DNA of 64,000 nt from UBA10324 sp038326325 (GCA_038326325.1 JBBQJW010000015.1:11368-75367), one strand, 5' to 3'; numbered from the stretch's first letter, positions 27,570 through 37,312 are shown. Program-made: numbers and translations. Notes: a model not told the origin generated them from the sequence alone.

Positions 27570-28226
27570 ATGAAAAAACTAACTACGCTCCTACTCATTG
27601 CAACCGTTACACTTTTAAGTGTAAATACATTTGCTCAGGCTCCCGATACAAAAACTGCTACAACAATTTTATCTGGTGTAAGCACAAAGTACAAAGGCTT
27701 TACCGCAGTGAAAGCAACCTTCACAATGAAAACCGAAGGAAGCACAAACAAAGTAACCGATACACAGATCGGAACTGTTTATGTAAAAGGAAATAAATAC
27801 AAACTCGAATTAGCAAATCAGGAAATTACCTGCGACAATGTTAAAATCTGGACTTTCCTGAAAGATGCAAACGAAGTGCAGGTAAACAATTACGAGCCCG
27901 ATCCTGACGCAATTACTCCGACACAAATATTTACAATTTATGAAAAGAATTTTCTGTGTGGTTATGTTGAAGAGCAAACCCTCAACGGAAAAATTTATCA
28001 GATAATTGAAATGACACCAAACGATAAAACGAAACCGTATTTCAAGGTTCGTCTAATGATTGATAAAGTTGATAAAACAATTTATTCGGCAAAAGTATTT
28101 GATAAAAACGGAAGCCGTTACACTTACGAAATCACCAAGTTCACTCCTAATCCTGTTTTGGTTGATACTTATTTTTCGTTCAACGCAAAAGATCATCCGG
28201 GAGTTGAAGTGGTTGACTTAAGATGA
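27570..28226 (+). CDS. lolA: LolA-like outer-membrane lipoprotein carrier
   Basis: About 218 residues from ATG 27570, with signal peptide MKKLTTLLLIATVTLLSVNTFAQ-like ending near residue 22. The mature part has the LolA/LolB fold signature: TATFTMKTEG-like N-terminal strand, GTVYVKGNKYKLEL, CDNVKIWTFLKDANEVQVN and a C-terminal VDTYFSFNAKDHPGVEVVDLR. LolA carries lipoproteins across the periplasm to the outer membrane. Position directly behind ftsK is conserved in Bacteroidota. A clean terminator follows, so ftsK-lolA is a two-gene operon. Confidence 0.88.
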   Translation: MKKLTTLLLIATVTLLSVNTFAQAPDTKTATTILSGVSTKYKGFTAVKATFTMKTEGSTNKVTDTQIGTVYVKGNKYKLELANQEITCDNVKIWTFLKDANEVQVNNYEPDPDAITPTQIFTIYEKNFLCGYVEEQTLNGKIYQIIEMTPNDKTKPYFKVRLMIDKVDKTIYSAKVFDKNGSRYTYEITKFTPNPVLVDTYFSFNAKDHPGVEVVDLR

Positions 28227-28245
28227 GAATTAAAATAGACATTTT

Positions 28246-28274
28246 AAAAAGGCCTGCTCATCGTAGGCCTTTTT
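28246..28274 (+). terminator. Rho-independent terminator after lolA
   Basis: AAAAAGGCCT (28246-28255) pairs perfectly with AGGCCTTTTT (28265-28274), nine-base loop, followed by more T residues; 20 bases past the lolA stop. Confidence 0.9.
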
Positions 28275-28334
28275 TGTTATGAATGAAAAAGTTTTTTCTG
28301 TTTAAATTGCACCCGACAAAAATCCATAGAACTG

Positions 28335-29723
28335 ATGAACTTTGATTTGATAATAATTGGAAGCGGACCTGGCGGTTATGTAGCTGCTATTCGCGCTTCG
28401 CAACTCGGATTAAAAACAGCCATTGTAGAAAAAGAATCTCTCGGAGGAATTTGCTTAAACTGGGGATGTATTCCAACTAAAGCATTATTAAAAAGCGCTC
28501 AGGTTTTCGAATATCTTAATCATGCTTCTGATTATGGAATAACTGTTACAGGTGGTAAAGCAGATTTCAATGCAATTGTAAAGCGCAGCCGTGATGTAGC
28601 AACTGGAATGAGTCGTGGAGTTCAGTTTCTGATGAAGAAAAATAAAATTGAAGTGCTAACCGGAAATGGAAAAGTGAAACCCGGAAGTAAAGTTGAAGTA
28701 ACTGATGCAGCCGGAAAGAAAACAGAATACACAGCGAAAAGTATAATTCTCGCAACAGGTAGTCGCTCAAAAGAATTACCGAATCTGAAACAGGATGGCA
28801 AAAAAATTATCGGCTATCGAGAAGCAATGAATCTATCGACTCAACCAAAATCAATGATTGTAGTTGGAGCGGGTGCTATAGGAATTGAGTTTGCCTACTT
28901 TTATAATTCAATCGGAACAAGTGTAACAGTGGCGGAATTTCTTCCAAACATTGTTCCTGTTGAAGATGAAGATGTATCGAAAGAATTAGAAAAAATTTAT
29001 AAGAAGAAAGGCATCAATATCATGACAGGTGCTTCAGTTGAAAAAGTTGATACATCGGGTAACAGTTGTAAAGTCACAGTAAAGTCAGCGAAAGGAACTG
29101 AAGTTTTAGAATGTGATATTGTTCTTTCTGCTGTTGGAATTTCAACTAACATTGAAAACATTGGTTTGGAAGAATGTGGAATCAAAACAGAAAAAGGGAA
29201 AATTCTAATTGATGATTTTTATCAAACAAATGTGAAAGGAGTTTTTGCTATTGGTGATATTGTAAAAGGTCCTGCCCTTGCGCATGTTGCATCGGCAGAA
29301 GGAATTATTTGTGTGGAGAATATTGCTGGTAAAAAACCTCAACCTCTTGATTACAATAATATTCCCGGATGCACTTATTGTCAACCTGAAATTGCGTCAG
29401 TTGGTATGACTGAGAAAGCCGCGAAGGATGCAGGCCTTCAAATCAAAGTTGGAAAATTCCCTTTCAGTGCTTCAGGTAAAGCAAGCGCCGCCGGAGCAAA
29501 AGAAGGATTTGTGAAAGTGATTTTCGATGCAAAGTATGGTGAGTGGTTAGGTGCACACATGATAGGTGCAAGTGTAACAGAAATGATTGCAGAAGTAGTT
29601 GTTGCCCGCAAACTTGAAACCACAGGACACGAAATAATTAAATCAGTTCATCCACACCCGACCATGAGCGAGGCTATCATGGAAGCAGCTGCGGCTGCCT
29701 ACGGAGAAGTCATTCATTTATAA
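28335..29723 (+). CDS. lpdA: Dihydrolipoyl dehydrogenase
   Basis: A 462-residue FAD flavoprotein, the E3 component of 2-oxoacid dehydrogenase complexes and the glycine cleavage system. N-terminal FAD fold IIGSGPGGYVAAIRA, redox disulfide GGICLNWGCIPTK (Cys40, Cys45), NAD-binding IVVGAGAIGIEFA, second FAD motif GVFAIGDIVKGPALAHVAS and the C-terminal active-site HPHPTMSEA are all intact. No lipoyl domain is fused. No E1 or E2 gene is nearby; the next gene, 12 bases downstream, is an Rrf2 regulator. Confidence 0.96.
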   Translation: MNFDLIIIGSGPGGYVAAIRASQLGLKTAIVEKESLGGICLNWGCIPTKALLKSAQVFEYLNHASDYGITVTGGKADFNAIVKRSRDVATGMSRGVQFLMKKNKIEVLTGNGKVKPGSKVEVTDAAGKKTEYTAKSIILATGSRSKELPNLKQDGKKIIGYREAMNLSTQPKSMIVVGAGAIGIEFAYFYNSIGTSVTVAEFLPNIVPVEDEDVSKELEKIYKKKGINIMTGASVEKVDTSGNSCKVTVKSAKGTEVLECDIVLSAVGISTNIENIGLEECGIKTEKGKILIDDFYQTNVKGVFAIGDIVKGPALAHVASAEGIICVENIAGKKPQPLDYNNIPGCTYCQPEIASVGMTEKAAKDAGLQIKVGKFPFSASGKASAAGAKEGFVKVIFDAKYGEWLGAHMIGASVTEMIAEVVVARKLETTGHEIIKSVHPHPTMSEAIMEAAAAAYGEVIHL

Positions 29724-29735
29724 AATCAAAATTCC

Positions 29736-30167
29736 ATGCTCTCAAAAAAAGCAAAGTACGGTTTACAGGCAATCATTTTTCTCGCTAAAGAAACGCGCAA
29801 GAAAAAAGAACCGATGCAGATATCTGAATTAGCTGCGCATGAAAATCTTCCAAAGAAATTCCTCGAAATCATTCTGCTTGATATGCGGAAACAAGGAATC
29901 CTGCATAGCCAGATGGGAAGAGGAGGTGGTTACAGTTTAGCTAGGGAAGCAAATAAAATTACAGTCGGACAAATTGTAAGAGCATTGGACGGAACAATTG
30001 CTCCAATAAGTTGTGTTAGCAAATCTGCATATCGCAAATGCAATGATTGCAAAGATGAAAAGACCTGTGAAATCAGAAAGGTGATGCAGAAAGTACGGGA
30101 TGCAACAGCAAAAATATTAGATGGCACTTCGCTCGAAGATGCAGTGAAAGGAAAGGTTAAATTTTAA
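29736..30167 (+). CDS. Rrf2-family transcriptional regulator
   Basis: A 143-residue winged-helix regulator (MLSKKAKYGLQAIIFLAKE, then the wing GRGGGYSLAR). Four clustered cysteines, in CVSKSAYRKCNDCKDEKTC, resemble the Fe-S or redox-sensing ligands of IscR/NsrR-type members, so it may sense iron-sulfur status or sulfur availability. It sits 12 bases behind lpdA and ahead of a DUF2061 gene; in Flavobacteriia similar Rrf2/DUF2061 pairs lie by sulfate-assimilation genes (from memory), but none of those is visible here. Confidence 0.9.
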   Translation: MLSKKAKYGLQAIIFLAKETRKKKEPMQISELAAHENLPKKFLEIILLDMRKQGILHSQMGRGGGYSLAREANKITVGQIVRALDGTIAPISCVSKSAYRKCNDCKDEKTCEIRKVMQKVRDATAKILDGTSLEDAVKGKVKF

Positions 30168-30258
30168 TTTTAATAATTTATTAATTTAATCGTCCATTCG
30201 TAAATAATGTTATATTCTACTTTATAAATAGACCTAATCGTTTTACTTTTATCCCTTG

Positions 30259-30729
30259 ATGAAAGAATCGCATTTAAGAAGTATTATCAAAGGAATAACC
30301 TGGCGCATTATCGGAACAGCCGATACAATTTTTCTGTCGTATTTATTTACAGGAAGTATTGATACTGCTCTTAAAATCGGGTTTATTGAATTGTTTACTA
30401 AAATATTGCTCTTCTATATTCACGAAAGAATCTGGATGAATTATCACATCGGACAAACTGTTATTGGCGAAACAGAAACAACTAATATCATTCATTATAA
30501 AGACAAACACTGGAGAAGTCTTGTAAAAGGAATCAGTTGGCGCTTCTTTGGAACTTTAGATACAATTATAATTGCATCATTTGTTACACATCAATTCTCG
30601 AAAGCTTTTGCAATTGGTTTTACAGAAGTATTTACAAAAGTCGGATTATATTATTTGCACGAAAGAGTCTGGATGAAAATTAAATGGGGTAATAAGAAAT
30701 TAACCCAACAGGAAAACACTACAGTTTAA
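30259..30729 (+). CDS. Tandem DUF2061 membrane protein
   Basis: A 156-residue membrane protein made of two copies of the DUF2061 unit: residues 1-60 (LRSIIKGITWRIIGTADT ... ELFTKILLFYIHERIWM) and about 83-145 (WRSLVKGISWRFFGTLDT ... EVFTKVGLYYLHERVWM). Each copy has two hydrophobic helices. ATG at 30259 is preferred to the TTG one codon earlier. Function of DUF2061 is unknown. It follows the Rrf2 regulator by 91 bases on the same strand and may be its target. Confidence 0.85.
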   Translation: MKESHLRSIIKGITWRIIGTADTIFLSYLFTGSIDTALKIGFIELFTKILLFYIHERIWMNYHIGQTVIGETETTNIIHYKDKHWRSLVKGISWRFFGTLDTIIIASFVTHQFSKAFAIGFTEVFTKVGLYYLHERVWMKIKWGNKKLTQQENTTV

Positions 30730-30731
30730 AT

Positions 30732-33005
30732 TCATTTTACAAGTGTAACATTTCCTACTCTCCTATAAGTTGTAGGATCTCCCTGAATTGTATAAGTGAT
30801 ATAGTACGCATAAGCCCCAATACTACAGGGTTTATCATCGCGATTATTTCCATTCCAACTCAATTCAGGCTGACGATATACAAGTTGCCCCCATCGATTG
30901 AAAATCTGAACATCGGTAATATTTACAATTTCACCTTTTATCAATTCAAACAAATCATTAAAACCATCATTGTTCGGAGTGAAAGCATTTGGAATAAAAA
31001 TGTATGTAGTTGGTAATACAATTACAACAACACTATCAGAATTTAAACATCCAGATCCTGATTCAACAACTGTAACAGTATAGGTTGTTGTTGTTGCCGG
31101 AGTCACCATAGTTGAACTTGCAAATGGACTTGAGGTTGAAAATTCAGGAACCCATGAATAAGAATAACTTCCTGACTGATTAGGGGTAGCTCCGATAAGA
31201 GTACTATTTTCATTGACGATAACTGTATCTCCGTATGCATTGACAATAAACAACGAACCAGCTCCGATAGAACCGCTAATATCTGCAGAACAATTATTTG
31301 CATCGGTTACTAGAACCTCATAATCTCCAACTGGCAAGTTATTTACAACGGGTGTTACATGCCCCGATGGATTAACCCACTCAAACATATACTGCGGTGT
31401 TCCTCCTGAAGGAATGACACTGATAATTCCATCGCTCGAAAATGGACATGAAGTTGGTGTGGATGCAATTGATAGTGCTAAAGGAGATGGCTCAATTACT
31501 GTTGCATTGGAATTTCCTGTACAACCATTCACATCCGTAAGTGTTACACTGTAATTTCCTGCTACCAGGTTTTTTATTGTATCACTAACCTGACTAACTG
31601 AACTCCAAATTACAGAATAAGGGGGAGTCGCAAATTGTTGAGTCAAGTAAATCCAACCATCTGACAAATTTGTACATGTCACATCGTGCACATGAGTCGT
31701 TACTATAATTGCAGGTGGTTGTCCAATATTTCCATTACCCAATAATGTACAACCATTTGCATCTGTAACAGAAACATTATAAATACCAGCACATATTCCT
31801 GAAACAGAATTAGTAGTTGTCCCGTTTGGCCACATGTAATAATATGGTGGAGTTCCGAGAGATACTGTTGCTGTTATTGCGCCATTACACATTCCAAAAC
31901 AAGTGGTATTTGTTGGGGTCATATTAATACTCATTCCTGTTGGCTCTGTTACAGTAAATGAATTAGTAGTAGTACAAAAATTAAAATCTGTAACTGTTAC
32001 ATTATAAGTTCCTGCGCAAAGATTATTCGGATTAGAAATCGGTGGCAATCCTCCACTCCATTGATAAGAATATGGAGTTTGACCACCTCCGGGTGTAACA
32101 GCAATTGAACCATTGCAATAACTTAAACAAGTTGCATTGGTTACTATACCAGATGAAGTAATTGAAGGTGGAAGAACCAAAGTAACCGTATCCATAGCGA
32201 CACAATTATTTGTATCAACTACAGTTACTATATAAGTTCCGGCGCTCAAATTAGAAATAGAAGAAGTTGTTTGAAGTATGTTCCACGAATAAGTATAAGG
32301 AAAAGTTCCAGCTGTTAACTGAGTTGTTATACTTCCATCATTATTTAAACATCCTGGATCAATACCTATTGCATTCACAGCAAACCCTGTACAATATGCA
32401 ACACAGGTTGCTGTGCTCATTAAATAAGGAATTCCAGGGCAATCTTGAGATATCCACGAACCAACTGTCCCATCTCCCACCGCAGAAACACTTACTGACA
32501 AGTCAGAGCTTGAACAAGTCGGATTTACAGTTAATGAAAAACACAAATTCCATTGGCAAGTTCCTGTTACGGTAAAATCGCCAAAATCATTTCCCGGATT
32601 CGTGTCAAGAAATCCAAATGCATCATATCTGTCATAAAAGAAACCAGGACCATAAGTGCCCCCGTTTCCAGAACTTGTAACGGTTTGATAAAAACCCCAA
32701 ACTCCCATTCCATCACAAGAACTGGGAGACTGAATTGGGGTTAAAGAAGCCTGATCCCATCCATTTCCAAAATTTATAATAAAACCATCTAACCAATTAT
32801 TTCCAGTCTGAAAAAACCCATTTAAAGAATAGCAAAAAGTTACCGTCGTACTTGTAGGATACTGTCCATTAATAGGTGCTGGATTAGAAGTATAAGTCTC
32901 CTGTGCTGCGCATTGAGCATAAGAGTACTCGCTTCTGATTATTAAAATCATACTCAAAGCACAAAAGAGAACATTACTAAAAAAACTTCTAGTTTTAAGT
33001 TTCAT
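30732..33005 (-). CDS. SprB-repeat surface protein with CHU-type T9SS C-terminal domain
   Basis: A 757-residue secreted protein. After the signal peptide (to about residue 30, SYAQCA) comes a beta-rich N-terminal region (30-190), then about five SprB-type repeats of some 75-80 residues, each with a motif like GTYNVTVTDxNGC (AGTYIVTVVDTNNC, AGTYNVTVTDFNFC, AGIYNVSVTDANGC, AGNYSVTLTDVNGC, VGDYEVLVTDANNC), and a C-terminal CHU domain (IFIPNAFTPNNDGFND ... VGNVTLVK). SprB of Flavobacterium is the mobile gliding adhesin; this is a much shorter relative. A PorP/SprF gene lies upstream on the same strand. Confidence 0.87.
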   Translation of the reverse strand: MKLKTRSFFSNVLFCALSMILIIRSEYSYAQCAAQETYTSNPAPINGQYPTSTTVTFCYSLNGFFQTGNNWLDGFIINFGNGWDQASLTPIQSPSSCDGMGVWGFYQTVTSSGNGGTYGPGFFYDRYDAFGFLDTNPGNDFGDFTVTGTCQWNLCFSLTVNPTCSSSDLSVSVSAVGDGTVGSWISQDCPGIPYLMSTATCVAYCTGFAVNAIGIDPGCLNNDGSITTQLTAGTFPYTYSWNILQTTSSISNLSAGTYIVTVVDTNNCVAMDTVTLVLPPSITSSGIVTNATCLSYCNGSIAVTPGGGQTPYSYQWSGGLPPISNPNNLCAGTYNVTVTDFNFCTTTNSFTVTEPTGMSINMTPTNTTCFGMCNGAITATVSLGTPPYYYMWPNGTTTNSVSGICAGIYNVSVTDANGCTLLGNGNIGQPPAIIVTTHVHDVTCTNLSDGWIYLTQQFATPPYSVIWSSVSQVSDTIKNLVAGNYSVTLTDVNGCTGNSNATVIEPSPLALSIASTPTSCPFSSDGIISVIPSGGTPQYMFEWVNPSGHVTPVVNNLPVGDYEVLVTDANNCSADISGSIGAGSLFIVNAYGDTVIVNENSTLIGATPNQSGSYSYSWVPEFSTSSPFASSTMVTPATTTTYTVTVVESGSGCLNSDSVVVIVLPTTYIFIPNAFTPNNDGFNDLFELIKGEIVNITDVQIFNRWGQLVYRQPELSWNGNNRDDKPCSIGAYAYYITYTIQGDPTTYRRVGNVTLVK

Positions 33006-33296
33006 TATTGATGGAATAAAGATAAACTACATTATTGCTTTCTATCAAACTATTATAATCAGTTATTACTCCTTCTTTTCAACATTGTTTTAAAAAAATC
33101 ACTCCATTCCAAGTGATAAAGAGAATTTCTAAACTATATTTTGTTTCACCTAATACTAAATTAACGAAAAGAATTAGTAATAGATTTTAAGTGAAGCAGA
33201 AAAAAAATTCTTGAATAGTGGCACTTCACATTTTATCACATTTTTTTTAGAGATATAATTTAAAAAGGAAATAATTATTTCCGAATAAAACTCACT

Positions 33297-34370
33297 TTAA
33301 AAATCAGGGCACTCTAATCTTTTTTTAGGGCTGCCTGCATTGTTGAATTTAAATTCGCGGAACTCAATAATTAGAGCAAGTTCATGTGTGCCTGCAGTGT
33401 TAGAGCGAAGGTCGCTGATGGTTAAATCATAACTGTAACCGATTTTATAAACGATAGATTCTTTGTTCTTATCACCAGCTAAACCGAAATTCACTATGAT
33501 AGCATCGGCTCGTTTAAAATCGGCAATCAAAGGAGTTTGATTGCGATAAGATAGACCAGCAAACAATGGTTTCATTGTTACATTAAACGAAGCAATGAAT
33601 TCGCTCATGGTGCTTTGATGTTCCCACATCAGATTAGGCACTAATAGAATTTTATATTTCTTCACTTCGTAACGAACCGGAATAACTGCACCGGCATGAA
33701 TGACAATATTTTTTGGCAATCGTGAACCTGAACCCAGAATACTTTCATCGGGTTGAACCATATGATGAATAGCCGCTCCGAAAGTATAAGTGGCAATTAA
33801 ATTTTTTATTCTGTTGCGTTGATTTCCTTTAATAAGTGCGCCAGCAGAAAAATCAGCAAAAGTGGTTGCCTGCTGATAAGGATATGGATTGCCTGTTGGG
33901 CCGGTAATTCCAAACAATGGATGCAGTTGATCACTGAAAATCAATTTAGACCAATCCACTTTTTTATTAATGATGGAAGTTTGAAAGCCCGCCTGAAAAA
34001 CCCAGTTCTTAGGTGAAAGAATCATTCGGTAAGAATATAATCCGCTAATACATTGAGTACGCAAACCACCTTCGCCTTCCGTATCGCTCCATGCATTTAA
34101 TCCGATTCCACTACTTAGTGCAAGATCTTGCGCATCTATAGAAACTGAATATGTTGGGAATTTGCTTGGAATATTTGTCCAAAGCGAACGATAATTAACT
34201 CCTGCTCTTAATCCTGAATTGATTCCGGTGAAAGCCGGATTTACATACAACTGATTAAAATAAAACTGCGAAAAAGTAGCATCCTGCGCTTTAGTAAAAT
34301 AAACTGTTACACCCAGCAGAAAAAAAATTGCGAGCGCTTGTTTACAGATGAATTGAATTTTTCGTTTCAT
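33297..34370 (-). CDS. PorP/SprF-family type IX secretion membrane protein
   Basis: About 357 residues from ATG 34370 (an in-frame extension to 34556 is not protein-like and overlaps the next gene's start). Signal peptide to about residue 28 (KAQDATFSQF), then the family hallmark FYFNQLYVNPAFTGINSGLRAGVNYR, and a run of beta strands of an outer-membrane barrel. SprF-type proteins are dedicated partners for export or attachment of CHU-tailed adhesins; the SprB-repeat gene 290 bases downstream on the same strand is the obvious cargo. Confidence 0.9.
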   Translation of the reverse strand: MKRKIQFICKQALAIFFLLGVTVYFTKAQDATFSQFYFNQLYVNPAFTGINSGLRAGVNYRSLWTNIPSKFPTYSVSIDAQDLALSSGIGLNAWSDTEGEGGLRTQCISGLYSYRMILSPKNWVFQAGFQTSIINKKVDWSKLIFSDQLHPLFGITGPTGNPYPYQQATTFADFSAGALIKGNQRNRIKNLIATYTFGAAIHHMVQPDESILGSGSRLPKNIVIHAGAVIPVRYEVKKYKILLVPNLMWEHQSTMSEFIASFNVTMKPLFAGLSYRNQTPLIADFKRADAIIVNFGLAGDKNKESIVYKIGYSYDLTISDLRSNTAGTHELALIIEFREFKFNNAGSPKKRLECPDF

Positions 34371-34458
34371 TATTTTTTGAACCGCGAGCAAGATATGCCA
34401 TTTTGATACATCTTTGAAACCTCCATCGTTAAAACAACAAAAATCAACTGCGTAAGAA

Positions 34459-35457
34459 GTGATTGTAAAAAAAATATTAATCATCCGCCTCAGTTCTATT
34501 GGTGATATTATTTTAACCACTCCTGTAATTCGTTGCCTGAAAAAACAATTGCCCAATGTTGAGTTGCATTATCTCACAAAAAAATCATACTCGATTTTAT
34601 TGGAATCAAATCCGCATATTGATAAAGTGCATTTGTTTGATGGTGATCTTTCATCCACCATTAATGAATTAAAGAAAGAGAATTTCGATTTCATTATTGA
34701 CCTGCATCATAACCTTAGAACTTTTCTTATCAAATGGCAACTCGCTTTGCCGGCTCGCTCGTTTAACAAATTGAATTTCAGAAAATGGTTATTGGTGAAT
34801 CTAAAATGGAATATGATGCCAGACAAGCACATTGTGAATCGTTATTTAAAAACAACAAAACCACTCGGTGTAACAGATGATAGCGAAGGGCTTGATTATT
34901 TTATTCCCAAAAAGGATGAAGTAAACATGCATGATTTACCGCTTACTCATCTTCATGGGTTTGCTGCATTGGTAATTGGTGCGCAACATGCCACCAAAAA
35001 ATTACCCTTCGAAAAACTGAAAGCAATTTGCGAAACTGTTACGCTTCCGTTTGTTGTGATTGGCGATAAAACTGATTTGTCCATAGGGAATGAATTGGAA
35101 AAATTATTTCCGTTTAAAGTATTTAATGGATGCGGAAAATTTAATCTGAACCAATCTGCATCGCTTGTTCGTCAATCGAAGTTTGTGATTACCCACGATA
35201 CTTCAATGATGCACATTGCTGCCGCTTTCAAAAAGAAAATTCATGTTTTCTGGGGAAGCACTGTTCCTGCATTTGGCATGTATCCGTATTTCGGAAATAA
35301 AACAAAGTATGCTGAATTGTATAAATCAAATATTATTTCGCACGAAGTGTTACACTTGAGTTGCCGCCCTTGCTCTAAAATCGGATTTGATAAATGCCCG
35401 AAAGGTCATTTCAATTGCATGATGAAACAGAAACTGAATATTGATTTAGGCGAATAA
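34459..35457 (+). CDS. Glycosyltransferase family 9 (heptosyltransferase-like)
   Basis: A 332-residue GT-B enzyme: N-terminal ILIIRLSSIGDIILTTPVIRCLKKQLP is the classic GT9 acceptor-domain start, with the C-terminal sugar-nucleotide site FVITHDTSMMHIAAAFKK and a GSTVPAFGMYPY loop. It would add heptose or another sugar to the LPS core on the cytoplasmic face of the inner membrane. The start is GTG at 34459; there is no better ATG. Exact acceptor unknown (WaaF/WaaC/RfaQ types cannot be separated by eye). Single gene between divergent and convergent neighbours. Confidence 0.88.
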   Translation: MIVKKILIIRLSSIGDIILTTPVIRCLKKQLPNVELHYLTKKSYSILLESNPHIDKVHLFDGDLSSTINELKKENFDFIIDLHHNLRTFLIKWQLALPARSFNKLNFRKWLLVNLKWNMMPDKHIVNRYLKTTKPLGVTDDSEGLDYFIPKKDEVNMHDLPLTHLHGFAALVIGAQHATKKLPFEKLKAICETVTLPFVVIGDKTDLSIGNELEKLFPFKVFNGCGKFNLNQSASLVRQSKFVITHDTSMMHIAAAFKKKIHVFWGSTVPAFGMYPYFGNKTKYAELYKSNIISHEVLHLSCRPCSKIGFDKCPKGHFNCMMKQKLNIDLGE

Positions 35458-35463
35458 CAGTTA

Positions 35464-36060
35464 TCAGAAATTATTCTCGATACCGCGCACAATCAGTTCC
35501 ATATCCTTATCTTCCTGCGGATCGTAGGGAACTTTTAAATCATACCCCCATAAACTTCCGGCACTCTGCCAGAAAAAAGCTGACATCGGATTTTTAAATT
35601 CTTTAATCAACTCGTAACAGTTCTGTCCGGTTTCTCTTGCAATAAGTTTAACCAATATGGCGCCTTGAGTAGTTGTTAAATTCTTAAGCGGTTCCTGAAA
35701 CTGGGCATCTAATTCATTTTCCTTTTCCTTAAGAAATTTTTTGCGATCGCGACGACTGTCTTTATCTGCGAGTTCTGTTTGCACTTCGTTAAATATTTGC
35801 CCCGCTTTTTTTGCGTAAGGATAAACGATGAGAATATTTTTCTTTAATGAATTGAATTTATTCTGTTCGAACGAAGAAGCAAAAGTTCTTAATGAAACTA
35901 CAGTTATTTCCGGCAAGGTGAGAATTGGAAACGAATCATTGTTAACCACTATCACCGGAACATAAGCGCTTCCGCCATCCTGTGCATTTACCGGAATATT
36001 AAAGGCCGAACCAAGAACAAAAATCAGAAGGACTTTATTAATGCTTTTCATGCTTTTCAA
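35464..36060 (-). CDS. DUF4294 exported protein
   Basis: A 198-residue protein with signal peptide (ending near NIPVNAQD, residue 26). The mature part (DSFPILTLPEITVV, IVYPYAKKAGQIFNEV, GQNCYELIKEFKNPMSAFFWQSAGSLWGYDLK) is the DUF4294 family, widespread in Bacteroidota and of unknown function. A lysine/glutamate-rich helical segment spans about 85-125. Convergent with the GT9 gene six bases away; no operon partner. Confidence 0.85.
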   Translation of the reverse strand: MKSMKSINKVLLIFVLGSAFNIPVNAQDGGSAYVPVIVVNNDSFPILTLPEITVVSLRTFASSFEQNKFNSLKKNILIVYPYAKKAGQIFNEVQTELADKDSRRDRKKFLKEKENELDAQFQEPLKNLTTTQGAILVKLIARETGQNCYELIKEFKNPMSAFFWQSAGSLWGYDLKVPYDPQEDKDMELIVRGIENNF

Positions 36061-36296
36061 ATTTAGAACTATTTCCTTTATTTCAATTCATAAGCCAAAC
36101 TCATTAAACGCACAAATTGGTTTGTTGTTATGGTTGGTGGTTAATCGCTTGTGGATGGTGCTTCGTAGTTGGTAGAGTATCGATGATTTATTTTCTATAC
36201 AACTTCCTTCACAACAATTTTTTCTCGAATTTTATTTTTCTAAAATATCTTTTTATTTTTCGAATGATTATTTAACAAAATTCCCAATTAAAAAAA

Positions 36297-37256
36297 ATGA
36301 AAAAGGTTTTAAAAGTTCTTTTAGTTATTGTGATTGTTGTTGCGGTTCTCGTAGGAGGATTTGCACTTTTCATTTCAATGCGAGGTGTTCCTTACTACAA
36401 AGCAAAAGACCCCGGCATTAAAATCGTGAGCGACTCCGGTCGCATTGAGCGCGGACGGGTGCTGGCGAATATGTTGTGCGCCGATTGCCACATGAATCCG
36501 AACACAAGAAAGTTAACGGGGTATGATATGAATCCAAATCACCAATTACCATTCGGTGGAATGTTTTCCCAAAACATTACTCATGATAAAACTGTTGGTA
36601 TCGGTGACTGGACCGATGGACAAATTATTTATTTGTTGCGCACCGGAATAAAACGCGACGGTCAATATGCACCGCCGTGGATGGCGAAACTGCCTAACAT
36701 GAGCGATGAAGATATTGCTTCCATTATTTCATTCCTGCATTCCGATGACCCGATGGTGACTGCCGATGCAACACCCGACCGCCCGTGCGAACCAAGTTTC
36801 CTTGCTAAGTTTTTGTGCTTCGTTGCATTCAAACCATTCCCTTATCCCGATCATGTAATTGCGCAACCCGATACAACCAATAAAGTGGAGTGGGGAAAAT
36901 ATTTAGTGTGGAATTTAGACTGTTACACCTGCCATTCACAGGACTTTGCTAAAAATGATTACCAGACTCCCTCCAAATCCGTTGGCTTTTTAGGCGGTGG
37001 AAACAGAATGCCTGATGGTAATATTCTCTCTGCCAACATTACTCCTGATAACGAAACCGGAATAGGAACATGGACTGAAGAACAATTTATTAAAGCATTC
37101 CGCTATGGTATGAAACCAAACAATGCCGGAACCACGCGCCTGCCAATGAAACCTTACCTGATGCTGAGCGAATCGGAAGCAAAAGCAATTTATTCTTACT
37201 TGCGCACTGTGCCTCCAATTCATAATGCAGTAAACAGGAATGTGATAAAAGATTAA
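36297..37256 (+). CDS. Membrane-anchored diheme cytochrome c
   Basis: A 319-residue protein with one N-terminal membrane helix (residues 5-28) and two c-type domains. Heme motifs are CADCH (Cys61, Cys64, His65) and CYTCH (Cys209, Cys212, His213), each followed by candidate Met ligands (for example APPWMAKLPNMS and TTRLPMKPYLM). The two halves look like a duplication (NITHDKTVGIGDWTDGQI versus NITPDNETGIGTWTEEQF). It faces the periplasm and probably shuttles electrons for an oxidase or dehydrogenase not in the window. The ccmBCD genes 2 kb away would supply its hemes. Confidence 0.9.
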   Translation: MKKVLKVLLVIVIVVAVLVGGFALFISMRGVPYYKAKDPGIKIVSDSGRIERGRVLANMLCADCHMNPNTRKLTGYDMNPNHQLPFGGMFSQNITHDKTVGIGDWTDGQIIYLLRTGIKRDGQYAPPWMAKLPNMSDEDIASIISFLHSDDPMVTADATPDRPCEPSFLAKFLCFVAFKPFPYPDHVIAQPDTTNKVEWGKYLVWNLDCYTCHSQDFAKNDYQTPSKSVGFLGGGNRMPDGNILSANITPDNETGIGTWTEEQFIKAFRYGMKPNNAGTTRLPMKPYLMLSESEAKAIYSYLRTVPPIHNAVNRNVIKD

Positions 37257-37280
37257 TTTTTCCTTAGAAATAAAAAAATT

Positions 37281-37312
37281 AAAGATCGCTTTTAAAGAGG
37301 CGGTCTTTTTTT
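37281..37312 (+). terminator. Terminator after the cytochrome c gene
   Basis: AAAGATCGC and GCGGTCTTT can pair with one G-T wobble, followed by a run of eight T residues. Confidence 0.7.

Noticed and set aside
34371..34556. N-terminal extension of the PorP/SprF gene
   Set aside because: The extra 62 residues precede a clean signal peptide and overlap the neighbouring GT9 gene start.
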